Shown here: positions 1-5,975 of the stretch, one piece after another | Layout: each line of letters starts with the position of its first letter | Numbering within the stretch: position 1 is the stretch's first letter | Source of the DNA: JAZDJP01 sp043803805 | GTDB taxonomy: Bacteria; Planctomycetota; JAZDJP01 | Direction of reading: 5' to 3' | DNA: 13,489 nucleotides | Assembly (NCBI GenBank): GCA_043803805.1 | Contig: JAZDJP010000118.1 | Span: 1-13,489, forward strand | Made by a program: the position numbers and the translations under genes | The notes under the pieces: model-generated | What the model saw: only the letters and a program-made list of their open reading frames with translations | Databases searched by the model: none | Told to the model about the DNA's origin: nothing

Positions 1-1467
1 GACGCCTTCCCCCCCCTTCCCCGGTTCGCGGCGCTTTACCGCGAGGGGAAACTCGTCCCGGTGTACCGCCAGTACCTCGCCGACGCCCTCACCCCCGTGG
101 CGGTGTTCCGGCGGCTTCTGCGTTCGAAATACGCGTTTCTCCTCGAAAGCGTCACCGGCCGCGAGGAGGTGGCGCGGTATTCCTTCCTCGGGGCGGAGCC
201 GTTTTTGATTTACGAAAGCCAGGGCGACCGCGTCAAAATTGACGGCCGGTCCCATCCCGAGATCACCGACCCCTTCGAGGGGCTCCGGCGGGTCCTGAAA
301 CTCTACACGCCGGCCGAGGTCGAGGGGCTGCCGCGCTTCACGGGCGGAGCGGTGGGATACTTCGGCTATGATACGGTCCGATTCGTCGAAAAACTACCGC
401 CCGCCCCGCCGGACAAACTCCGTCTCCCGGACGCCGTTTTCGCGCTGTATCACACCATGGTGATCTTCGACCGGCGGGACAACACCGTGAAGGTCGTCGC
501 CCACGCCCTTCCCGGCCGGGACGATCCCGAAGACGCCTACAAAGAGGCCCTCCGCCGGATCGAGCGCTTCGCCGCCCACCTCAAGGCCGCGACGGCCATG
601 CCGCTCGTCCCCATCGCCCGGGCCGCCCTCCCCGAGGCGGCGGCGGAATCCAACATGACCCGCGCGCGGTACATGAAAAACGTCGAGACCGCCAGGGAAC
701 ACATCCGTGCCGGCGACATATTCCAGGTCGTGCTCTCCCAGAGGTTCACCCGGCGGACCACCGCGGCCCCGTTCGCGATCTACCGGCACCTCCGGGCGTT
801 AAACCCGTCGCCCTACATGTTTCATCTCAAAATGGACCGGTTCCACCTCGTCGGCTCCTCGCCGGAGGTCATGGTGCGCCTGGAGGACGGGAAACTGACA
901 TTGCGGCCCATCGCCGGGACGCGCCGCCGCGGGCGCACCCCCGCCGACGACGAACGCCTGGCGAAGGAACTTCTCGCCGACCCGAAGGAACGCGCCGAGC
1001 ACGTCATGCTCGTGGATCTCGGGCGGAACGACCTCGGCCGCGTCGCCGAGCCGAAAACCGTCAAGGTGACCGAGGTGATGACGCTGGAGCTCTACTCCCA
1101 CGTCATGCACCTCACCAGCAACATCACCGCGAAGCTCCGCAAGGGCCTCACCGCCTTCGACGCCCTGAAGGCATGCCTGCCGGCGGGGACCGTGTCGGGG
1201 GCGCCCAAGGTGCGGGCGATGGAGATCATCAATGACCTCGAACCCGACCGCCGGGGCCCCTACGCCGGCGCCGTGGGGTATATTGACTTCTCGGGGAACA
1301 TGGACACCGCCATCGCCATCCGGACGCTGGTCTGCCAGAAGGGCCGCGTCCACATCCAGACGGGCGCGGGCATCGTCGCCGACTCCGTCCCCGAACGGGA
1401 ACACCTCGAGACCCGGAACAAGGCGCGGGCGCTGTTGGCGGCGGTGTATCTGGCGGAGAATTCCTGA
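1..1467 (+). CDS. trpE: Anthranilate synthase component I (TrpE), 5'-truncated by window edge
   Basis: Converts chorismate plus ammonia or glutamine (with TrpG) to anthranilate, the first step of tryptophan synthesis in the cytoplasm. The frame is open from base 1. Codons 1-20 already read as the family's N-terminus (ending EGKLVPVYRQYLAD), so the GTG at 61 is internal and the real start lies upstream of the window. Visible motifs are: LLES (bases 139-150), part of the tryptophan feedback site; NPSPYMFHLK near 805-834; IAGTRRRG; ADPKERAEHVMLVDLGRNDL; the chorismate-binding segment PAGTVSGAPKVRAMEII; and the C-terminal GAGIVADSVPEREHLETRN. The LLES and SPYM motifs imply a tryptophan-inhibited enzyme rather than PabB or a salvage isochorismate synthase. 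No trpG or trpD follows, so in this direction trpE is the last trp gene. The reading frame is intact to the TGA at 1465-1467. Confidence 0.96.
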   Translation, partial: DAFPPLPRFAALYREGKLVPVYRQYLADALTPVAVFRRLLRSKYAFLLESVTGREEVARYSFLGAEPFLIYESQGDRVKIDGRSHPEITDPFEGLRRVLKLYTPAEVEGLPRFTGGAVGYFGYDTVRFVEKLPPAPPDKLRLPDAVFALYHTMVIFDRRDNTVKVVAHALPGRDDPEDAYKEALRRIERFAAHLKAATAMPLVPIARAALPEAAAESNMTRARYMKNVETAREHIRAGDIFQVVLSQRFTRRTTAAPFAIYRHLRALNPSPYMFHLKMDRFHLVGSSPEVMVRLEDGKLTLRPIAGTRRRGRTPADDERLAKELLADPKERAEHVMLVDLGRNDLGRVAEPKTVKVTEVMTLELYSHVMHLTSNITAKLRKGLTAFDALKACLPAGTVSGAPKVRAMEIINDLEPDRRGPYAGAVGYIDFSGNMDTAIAIRTLVCQKGRVHIQTGAGIVADSVPEREHLETRNKARALLAAVYLAENS

Positions 1468-1481
1468 CCGCCGCAAGCTTC

Positions 1482-1510
1482 TTGAAATCCCCCGACGTTT
1501 CAACTACACT
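1482..1510 (+). promoter_or_regulatory. Sigma70-type promoter for the ThuA-like gene (leaderless)
   Basis: TTGAAA (1482-1487), a 17-bp spacer and TACACT (1505-1510) match the sigma70 consensus at the ideal spacing. The expected transcription start, 7-8 bases after the -10, falls on or next to the ATG at 1518. The message would therefore be leaderless, which agrees with the lack of a Shine-Dalgarno before that ATG. The TTG at 1482 would be an in-frame start 12 codons earlier, but it is the -35 itself. Seen by eye; untested. Confidence 0.6.
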
Positions 1511-1517
1511 CCACGAC

Positions 1518-2162
1518 ATGAAGCAGGCGCTGTTCCTTATCGGGGGATGGGACGGTCACAAGCCCCGGGAGACGGCAGAGCCGTTCGCGCGGTTCCTCGA
1601 GACGAAAGGATTTTCCGTCGAGCGGGCGGAGACCCTCGCCATCCTCGCCGACGAGGCCCGGATGCGGCAATTCGACCTCGTCGTCCCCTGCTGGACGATG
1701 GGCGCCATCGCCAAAAATGAAGAGGCGGGGCTCCTCGCGGCCGTGAAGGCGGGGACGGGGCTCGCGGGCTGGCACGGCGGGATGGCCGACGCGTTCCGGC
1801 AGAACACCGACTACCAGTTCATGGTCGGCGGCCAGTGGGTGGCCCACCCCGGCGGGGAAATCCCCCACGACTACCGCATCGCCCGGCCGGAGGACCCGAT
1901 CGTGGCGGGGCTGGGCGGTTTCCATCTCGTGTCCGAGCAGTACTACATGCACGTGGATCCCTCGAACGAGGTTCTCGTGGAAACGGTGTTCACCGGCGAG
2001 CACGCCCCGTGGATCGCCGGCTGTGTCATGCCCGCGGCGTGGAAACGCCGGTTCGGGACGGGCCGGGTGTTCTATGCGTCATTCGGCCACAAACCGGAGG
2101 ATTTCGCGGTTCCCGGGACGGCCGAAATCATGCGGCGCGGGATGCTCTGGGCGGCGCGGTGA
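1518..2162 (+). CDS. ThuA-like domain protein
   Basis: 214 residues, a single ThuA-like domain of the class I glutamine-amidotransferase-like fold. Members occur in sugar-utilisation loci (originally trehalose utilisation) and are common in planctomycete-type genomes, but their biochemical role is mostly unknown. Landmarks: an N-terminal strand (residues 3-10, ALFLIGGW); DLVVPCWTMG near 53-62; GLAGWHGG at 81-88; MVGGQWVAHPG at 102-112; SEQYYMHVDP at 139-148; and WKRRFGTGRVFYASFGH at 175-191, the family's typical last strand and loop. There is no signal peptide, so it is probably cytoplasmic. ATG 1518 is preferred over the TTG 12 codons upstream because that TTG coincides with a promoter -35. 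It lies 50 bp after trpE but probably has its own promoter. It converges with acyP, with 51 bp between the stops and no clear terminator hairpin. Family assignment is firm; the substrate is unknown. Confidence 0.85.
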   Translation: MKQALFLIGGWDGHKPRETAEPFARFLETKGFSVERAETLAILADEARMRQFDLVVPCWTMGAIAKNEEAGLLAAVKAGTGLAGWHGGMADAFRQNTDYQFMVGGQWVAHPGGEIPHDYRIARPEDPIVAGLGGFHLVSEQYYMHVDPSNEVLVETVFTGEHAPWIAGCVMPAAWKRRFGTGRVFYASFGHKPEDFAVPGTAEIMRRGMLWAAR

Positions 2163-2213
2163 ACCCGTCGCGAATCCCGTTTCGACATCACCCGCCTGAA
2201 GATTTTCCGCACG

Positions 2214-2483
2214 TCATCCCGCGATCCCAAAACGATCGAATTCCCCCGTCGGCGCGGTCCAGGTGATCTCGCGGTCATGGATGTGCGACTCCATCTCCGC
2301 GGAAATCCCGTCGAGGAACCGGGCAAGTTCGTCATCCTTCCCTTCCGCGACGAGTTCCACGGCGCCGTCCGGGAGGTTGCGGACGAAGCCCGTCACGGCG
2401 AACGCGCGCGCGACGGAGATCGCGGTCCAGCGGAACCCGACCCCCTGGACGAACCCGCGGAAAATCACGTGAATCCGTTTCAT
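2214..2483 (-). CDS. acyP: Acylphosphatase
   Basis: 89 residues, the normal size for a one-domain acylphosphatase, which hydrolyses the carboxyl-phosphate bond of acyl phosphates in the cytoplasm. The signature FRGFVQGVGFR (residues 8-18) gives the phosphate-binding cradle and the catalytic Arg18. TGFVRNLPDGAVELVAEG (31-48) carries the catalytic Asn36. The ATG at 2483-2481 overlaps the ispF stop as ATGA, so translation is probably coupled to ispF. A longer open frame exists upstream of this ATG, but it only reads through ispF in another frame. The C-terminus (EFDRFGIAG) is slightly shorter on charged residues than typical forms; otherwise nothing is missing. Confidence 0.93.
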   Translation of the reverse strand: MKRIHVIFRGFVQGVGFRWTAISVARAFAVTGFVRNLPDGAVELVAEGKDDELARFLDGISAEMESHIHDREITWTAPTGEFDRFGIAG

Positions 2484-2959
2484 CCCCGGGCCAGGAGCAC
2501 CACGGCCTGGGCCGCGACGGCCGCGGCGCGGCCGATGGCGCCGATCCCCTCGCCGGACTTCGCCTTCACGCCGACGGCATCCGGGGCGACTCCGAGAAGT
2601 TTCGCCACCCGGGCGGCGATGTCGCGCTTCCGGGAACCCAGCGCGGGCCGCTCGAGAAACACGATGCAGTCGGCGTTGGCGACGCGGAATCCCTTCCGCC
2701 GGACGCGCCGCAGGGCCTCGGCGAGAAAGATGTCGCTCGATGCGTTTTTCCACCGCGGGTCGGTGTTCGGAAAGAGGTCGCCGATGTCCCCCCCGCCCGC
2801 CGCCCCGAGCAGGGCGTCCACCAGCGCGTGGAGGAGGACGTCGCCGTCGGAATGCGCGACCGTCCCGGCCGGGGCGTCCGGGATCTCCACCCCGCCGAGG
2901 ACGAGCTGTTTTCCCCGGCGCAAGCGGTGGGTGTCGTGGCCGATGCCAATTCGGCACAT
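2480..2959 (-). CDS. ispF: 2-C-methyl-D-erythritol 2,4-cyclodiphosphate synthase (IspF)
   Basis: 159 residues, the full length of a monofunctional IspF. It converts CDP-ME 2-phosphate to ME-cPP with release of CMP in the non-mevalonate isoprenoid pathway, as a cytoplasmic homotrimer with a divalent metal. Visible motifs: the metal ligands in GIGHDTHRL (DxH near residues 8-10); AHSDGDVLLHALVDALLG with the third metal-binding His; GDIGDLFPNTDPRWK; and the C-terminal VKAKSGEGIGAIGR. ATG 2959 puts the family N-terminus (MCRIGIGHD) right at the start; an in-frame GTG four codons earlier is possible. No ispD is fused or adjacent. It shares the ATGA junction with acyP and lies 103 bp after the HD-GYP stop, across a repeat-filled gap. 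Confidence 0.95.
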   Translation of the reverse strand: MCRIGIGHDTHRLRRGKQLVLGGVEIPDAPAGTVAHSDGDVLLHALVDALLGAAGGGDIGDLFPNTDPRWKNASSDIFLAEALRRVRRKGFRVANADCIVFLERPALGSRKRDIAARVAKLLGVAPDAVGVKAKSGEGIGAIGRAAAVAAQAVVLLARG

Positions 2960-2973
2960 TGACGTTACCACGG

Positions 2974-3083
2974 GATCACGGAAAATTGCGGAAACATGGA
3001 AAAAATCCGATCCTGCGGTTCCAATTCGCCGTGTTCCGTGTTTCCGTGATGTGAAATCATCTTCAAATTCCGTGTTTCCGTGA
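2974..3083. repeat. Degenerate heptamer-like repeat block A (TTCCGTG type)
   Basis: The 16-mer TTCCGTGTTTCCGTGA occurs twice in direct orientation, at 3034-3049 and 3068-3083. A diverged inverted version (ATCACGGAAA near 2976, then GCGGAAACATGGAA) lies upstream, so 2976-2985 can pair with 3041-3050. The unit is roughly TTCCGTG. The right-hand copy lies inside the HD-GYP gene and encodes its last residues, so the repeat seems to have replaced or extended that gene's 3' end. It fills most of the HD-GYP/ispF gap. Confidence 0.7.
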
Positions 3084-4148
3084 ATCGGTGATGACCCGGC
3101 AGAACACCCGCACCACCGCCGGGTCGAACTGCGTCCCCGCGCACGCCCGGAGTTCCGCGAAGGCCTTCTCCGGGGAGCGCGGGACGTTGTAGGCGCGTTT
3201 CGTCGTCATCGTATCATAGGCATCGGCGATCGTGATCAGCCGGCTCTCGAGGGGGATGCGCTCCCTCGCGATCCCGTCCGGATATCCCTTCCCGTTCCAC
3301 CACTCGTGGTGATGGCGGATGATATGCGCCCCTTCCTTCAGCGTCTTGATGGGCTGGAGGATCGTCTCCCCGACCGCGGAGTGGCGCCGGATGACCGTCC
3401 ACTCCGCCGGGGTGAGTTTTCCCGGCTTGTTGAGGATGGAGTCCGGGACGGCGACCTTGCCGATGTCGTGAAGCACCGCGACCTGCTCGAGCATCGCCAC
3501 GCGGTGGGTCGGGAATTCCATGGCGAGCGCCGTGTCGCGGGCATAGACGGCCACGCGCTCCGAGTGGCCGCGGGTGTAGGGATCCTTGGCCTCGATCGCC
3601 GCGTTGAGGGAAATCAGGGTGTTGAGGGTGTCCTTCAGAAGCGTCGAGTTCTCGATGGCCATCGCGGCCAGATTCCCGATGGCCAGGAGAAGACGGACCT
3701 CCTCGTCCGCGTAGACATGCCGCCGCCGGGAGTACACCGTGAGCCCGCCGAGAATCTTGTCCTTCACCGTGAGCGGGATGGACAGGAGCGAACGCAGGCC
3801 GTGCCGGATGGCGAAGGTCCGGTTTTTGTAGGTGGACCGCATGATGTCCGACACGGGGAAGGGCCGGCGCTCCTTCACCGCGCGGCCCACCACGCTCTCG
3901 CCCACCTTGAGATAGGCCTTGAACGAGACGTTGGCGTGGAACCCGACCGACGCGGCGAACTCCAGGCGTTTCTCTTCCTCGTCGAGGAGACGGATGGAAC
4001 TCGCGTCCACCTCCATGAGCGTGTTCGCCGTCTCGAGGATGCGCTTCAGAACCACCTCGAGTTGGAGGGAGGATACGACCGCGTCCTCCACCTCAAACAG
4101 ACGGGCGAGACGCATACGATCGGCATGTCGGCTTTGCGACAGGGGCAT
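3063..4148 (-). CDS. GAF-HD-GYP domain protein, predicted c-di-GMP phosphodiesterase
   Basis: 361 residues. A GAF sensor domain (about 18-170) is followed by an HD-GYP phosphohydrolase (about 180-350), which by family degrades cyclic di-GMP. The HD-GYP hallmarks are complete: YTRGHSERV (191-199), HDIGKVAVPD (227-236) with the HD pair, HHEWWNGKGYPDG (280-292) containing the GYP loop, and IADAYDTMTTKRAY (307-320). There is no receiver domain and no membrane segment, so the input is probably a cytosolic ligand or redox signal at the GAF domain. The frame extends upstream to a GTG at 4220, but a near-consensus promoter overlaps that codon. I chose ATG 4148, which has GGGAG 11 bases upstream; GTG 4181 or TTG 4199 are alternatives. 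The C-terminal residues TDSRKHGI are encoded by a repeat copy (block A). It probably heads a minus-strand unit with ispF and acyP. Confidence 0.9.
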   Translation of the reverse strand: MPLSQSRHADRMRLARLFEVEDAVVSSLQLEVVLKRILETANTLMEVDASSIRLLDEEEKRLEFAASVGFHANVSFKAYLKVGESVVGRAVKERRPFPVSDIMRSTYKNRTFAIRHGLRSLLSIPLTVKDKILGGLTVYSRRRHVYADEEVRLLLAIGNLAAMAIENSTLLKDTLNTLISLNAAIEAKDPYTRGHSERVAVYARDTALAMEFPTHRVAMLEQVAVLHDIGKVAVPDSILNKPGKLTPAEWTVIRRHSAVGETILQPIKTLKEGAHIIRHHHEWWNGKGYPDGIARERIPLESRLITIADAYDTMTTKRAYNVPRSPEKAFAELRACAGTQFDPAVVRVFCRVITDSRKHGI

Positions 4149-4210
4149 CCGGCTCAGGACTCCCGTATTGACGCTTGTCACACTCCGGTGGAAACGCAAC
4201 CGGTTGGTTG

Positions 4211-4239
4211 AATATAGCACGACGGCACGAGGGTGTCAA
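4211..4239 (-). promoter_or_regulatory. Near-consensus sigma70 promoter for the HD-GYP gene
   Basis: Read on the minus strand: TTGACA (4239-4234), a 17-bp spacer, then TATATT (4216-4211). This is the best promoter in the window. Transcription should begin near 4204, giving a leader of about 55 bases to the ATG at 4148. The 312 bases between genes here (4149-4460) hold this promoter, a heptamer repeat block (4256-4330) and one copy of the long direct repeat (4331-4445); no further gene is visible. Confidence 0.75.
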
Positions 4240-4255
4240 AAGGCATTCGAGAAGC

Positions 4256-4330
4256 GTGAGTCTTGGAGTCAGGAGATTCGGGCCTCGCAGAAAACCGTAA
4301 ACGGAAAACTGGAAACCGGAAACCACGAGG
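4256..4330. repeat. Heptamer repeat block B with GCAGAA junction
   Basis: A run of degenerate units ending in TC (GTGAGTC, then 8- and 9-base variants, then GGGCCTC at 4280-4286) leads into GCAGAA (4287-4292). This is followed by units of the GGAAACC type at about 4293-4327. The order (TC-ending units, GCAGAA, GGAAAC-type units) and the orientation match the block inside mfd at 8247-8376, so the two are copies of one composite repeat family. Confidence 0.65.
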
Positions 4331-4445
4331 GGGATGAAATGCCGAATTGTTTGGAATTTCATCGCACCCGCGGCAAATTCGTGGAATTCCGACCTCCATC
4401 GCCATAAAATCCCGGAGTTATACGGATCCGATTAATATATTCGTT
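4331..4445. repeat. Long direct repeat, copy 1
   Basis: 115 bp, about 93% identical to 5075-5191 (6 substitutions and 2 single-base gaps by hand alignment). The 5' part forms a hairpin: GATGAAAT (4333-4340) pairs with ATTTCATC (4356-4363), and CCGAA pairs with TTTGG inside with one G-T wobble. The stem holds in both copies although the inner stem and loop differ, which suggests the structure matters. Identity stops exactly at GTT (4443-4445). The next base is the start of the DUF4288/RHH segment. No T tract follows, so it is not a standard terminator. Confidence 0.85.
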
Positions 4446-4460
4446 CGACCAAAGGAAAAG

Positions 4461-4805
4461 ATGACCGTTGAAGCAAAGAAAAAGCGCCAGAAGCAGTGGT
4501 ACGGCGTCCGATCCATCTTCCTGTTTGGCCAGAAGAAGGACGGGACCAATGTGTTTGAGGAACGGGTCGTCGTCTTTTCCGGGGTCACGGTTGAACGGGC
4601 ATTCGCAAAGGCGCAGAAAGAAGCAGAAGGCTATGCGAAGGCGCTCAACATGAAGATGCATCCGTGTATGGAAGCATACACACAGGATGGCGACGCTCTG
4701 ATCGATGGATATGAGGTGTGGTCGGTACTCTACGAATCACGGGAGACTCTGAGATCGTTCTTCAAGAACCGATACGACAAGTACGAATACCATCCAGACA
4801 AATGA
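4461..4805 (+). CDS. DUF4288-like small protein, probable partner of downstream RHH protein
   Basis: 114 residues. The pattern WYGVRSIFLF (13-22), VFEERVVVFSG (31-41), then an Ala/Lys/Glu helix with AxxxAxxEAxxYA (47-59), and finally DGYEVWSVLYES (82-93) matches my memory of the DUF4288 family: WYxVR near the start, EER, then EVWS/EVFS and a final FF segment. No function is established for it. There is no signal peptide or membrane segment. ATG 4461 follows AAAGGA by 5-6 bases; upstream in-frame codons lie in the repeat. Thirteen bases separate it from the RHH gene, which has a strong SD, so the two form a bicistron. The AT-richer codon use and strong ribosome sites differ from neighbouring genes, which suggests acquisition. 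A toxin-antitoxin role is inference from the layout. Confidence 0.75.
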   Translation: MTVEAKKKRQKQWYGVRSIFLFGQKKDGTNVFEERVVVFSGVTVERAFAKAQKEAEGYAKALNMKMHPCMEAYTQDGDALIDGYEVWSVLYESRETLRSFFKNRYDKYEYHPDK

Positions 4806-4818
4806 TGGAGGAAATACG

Positions 4819-5055
4819 ATGAGTGCCATGAGTTTGCGGCTGCCGGATTCCATCCATCGCCATGTTCGAGAGATTGCCAAGCAGGATGGCGTATCCATCA
4901 ACCAGTTCATCTCTTCGGCGGTCTCGGAAAAGATCTCCGCGCTTCTGACGGAAGACTACCTTACGAAGAGAGCCAGGAAGGCCCGGAAAAGCGCGTTCCG
5001 GAAAGTGCTGGACAACGTGCCGGACCGGGAGCCGCTTGCGGGGGATGAACGATAA
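4819..5055 (+). CDS. Ribbon-helix-helix (CopG/HicB-like) DNA-binding protein, antitoxin-type
   Basis: 78 residues. MSLRLPDSIHRHVREIAKQ followed by GVSINQFISSAVSEKIS is a textbook ribbon-helix-helix: the strand SLRLPD, helix HRHVREIAKQDG, turn, then helix SINQFISSAVSEKISALL. The C-terminal tail (about 45-78, basic then acidic) is the kind that binds a partner in antitoxins. These small proteins form dimers that bind operator DNA and often repress their own operon. GGAGG at 4807-4811 sits 7 bases before ATG 4819, a much better ribosome site than in the resident genes. ATG 4828 is a weaker alternative. It is the second gene of the pair bracketed by the two long direct repeats. Confidence 0.85.
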   Translation: MSAMSLRLPDSIHRHVREIAKQDGVSINQFISSAVSEKISALLTEDYLTKRARKARKSAFRKVLDNVPDREPLAGDER

Positions 5056-5074
5056 GAATCACAGAAATGCCATC

Positions 5075-5191
5075 GGGATGAAATGCCGATATTGATTCGG
5101 AATTTCATCGCACCCGAGGCAAATTCGTGGAATTCCGATCTCCATCGCCATAAAATCCCGGCGTTATACGGATCCGGTCAATATATTCGTT
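5075..5191. repeat. Long direct repeat, copy 2
   Basis: 117 bp partner of 4331-4445. Hairpin: GATGAAAT (5077-5084) pairs with ATTTCATC (5102-5109), with CCGA (5086-5089) and TCGG (5097-5100) inside, one mismatch, and a 7-base loop. The shared part also contains the palindromes GAATTC, GGATCC and AATATATT. As in copy 1, identity ends at GTT (5189-5191); here the G-TT step is also the left boundary of the integron-type cassette. It does not fold like a standard attC. Confidence 0.85.
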
Positions 5192-5975
5192 AGGCGTAGG
5201 CAGAGGTTCGTGCATGAGCGGTAGGTTCGACAAGGCGCTCAGCGATCTCCAGGCATGGCGGTCTTCCCGCGATGCCTTTCTGAAGCCACGGTCCGCCTCT
5301 GCCGGCGTCGCGAGCGTCGTGCGCTCAATCGATAGCGCACTCAAGTCCGAGGTTCTCGAGTGGCGCATTCGCGGTGCAATCGCCGCGCAAGTGGCGACCG
5401 AGGCTGCGGGCTCAAGAGTGCCGGCCGCAAAGACCGAGACCGGACGTCATCTGTGGGACCTTGACTGGTGGCTGACGGAATCGACGATGCGCGCCCTTCA
5501 TGCCGGCATGGACGGTCTCGCCCAGTTGTTGAACGTGGCGTTCAATCTTGGTGTCGAGCCGGACGACCCGAATCTGCCGCAGCAGGTCGCGAAGATCCTC
5601 GGCCATCAGCCAGAACTTGCCGGAGTCTCCCGAGCGGTGGGCGACCTGTGGTCCTCGAAGGAGTGCAAGAATCTTCGCGCGTTCGTGAACCATGTGAAAC
5701 ACGCAGGATGCCCGGCCCGCGGGATGAACAGTGGTGATTCGGTTGACGGATTCCCGAGGCTGACAAGCGTCGAGCGGTTCACGTACGAGTCGTCGTGGTA
5801 CGGACCGTGGAGCCCGTCCGATATCGAGGCGATCATGGATGAGTTCCGCGCACACGTGCTTAAAATCATGGAGGCCGTAGCCGCGGAGCGCCGCGCCTAA
5901 CACGCGTGTCAACCTGACGCGTTCAGGCTTTGCGCTCTATGCTTGGCGGTAGGCGCGCAGGTTACGCGCAACACG
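5190..5975 (+). mobile_element. Integron-type gene cassette (no integrase in window)
   Basis: 786 bp from TTAGGC (the left crossover after G5189) to G5975. It contains one promoterless gene whose stop codon overlaps the attC 5' core, in the same orientation as the attC. The left-end GTTAGGC (5189-5195) is the exact reverse complement of GCCTAAC (5895-5901), as expected when the circular cassette closes its own attC. Only 22 bases precede the start codon, typical of cassettes. No intI or attI is visible, so this is either the tail of an array or an isolated cassette inserted away from an integron. Confidence 0.75.
5214..5900 (+). CDS. HEPN-like protein carried on integron-type cassette
   Basis: 228 residues, mostly helical, with no signal peptide or membrane segment. 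Residues 149-165 read KECKNLRAFVNHVKHAG. RAFVNH (Arg155 to His160) is an Rx4H motif followed by KH, the arrangement found in HEPN proteins, some of which are RNases of toxin-antitoxin and phage-defence systems. A helix at about 94-112 (ALHAGMDGLAQLLNVAF) would be the preceding HEPN helix. Residues 1-60 also look helical and 75-90 are tryptophan-rich (WDLDWWL). I do not recognise the exact family; a Cthe_2314-type HEPN is the nearest I recall. GAGG at 5203-5206 lies 7 bases before ATG 5214. The stop TAA lies inside the attC core GCCTAAC. No partner nucleotidyltransferase (MNT) is present. An RNase role is inference. Confidence 0.75.
   Translation: MSGRFDKALSDLQAWRSSRDAFLKPRSASAGVASVVRSIDSALKSEVLEWRIRGAIAAQVATEAAGSRVPAAKTETGRHLWDLDWWLTESTMRALHAGMDGLAQLLNVAFNLGVEPDDPNLPQQVAKILGHQPELAGVSRAVGDLWSSKECKNLRAFVNHVKHAGCPARGMNSGDSVDGFPRLTSVERFTYESSWYGPWSPSDIEAIMDEFRAHVLKIMEAVAAERRA

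Noticed and set aside
61..63. GTG at 61 as the trpE start
   Set aside because: Codons 1-20 upstream are in frame and match the conserved TrpE N-terminal region, so the gene begins outside the window.
2163..2213. Bidirectional terminator between the ThuA-like gene and acyP
   Set aside because: No stable GC-rich hairpin with a T run is visible in the 51 bases.
2214..2957. 247-codon minus-strand frame covering acylphosphatase and most of ispF
   Set aside because: Only its last 89 codons are acylphosphatase; the rest is an out-of-frame reading of ispF. A fusion is not supported because the ATGA overlap explains both genes.
2974..3083. CRISPR array
   Set aside because: The repeats are 7-16 bases, degenerate and without regular spacers; no cas genes are present. 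The same applies to the other heptamer blocks.
3306..4211. 301-codon plus-strand frame opposite the HD-GYP gene
   Set aside because: His/Asp/Arg-rich translation typical of antisense to a coding gene; the minus-strand protein has complete GAF and HD-GYP motifs.
5077..5109. Rho-independent terminator at the long-repeat hairpin
   Set aside because: The stem is only moderately GC and no T tract follows on either strand.
5044..5195. Copy 2 of the long repeat as a standard attC with R'' at GATGAAC (5044-5050)
   Set aside because: GATGAAC matches the needed GTCGAAC at only 5 of 7 bases, lies outside the conserved repeat, would make a 152-bp site, and no convincing L''/L' pair with one extra base was found. 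Kept only as a hypothesis of an unusual cassette boundary.
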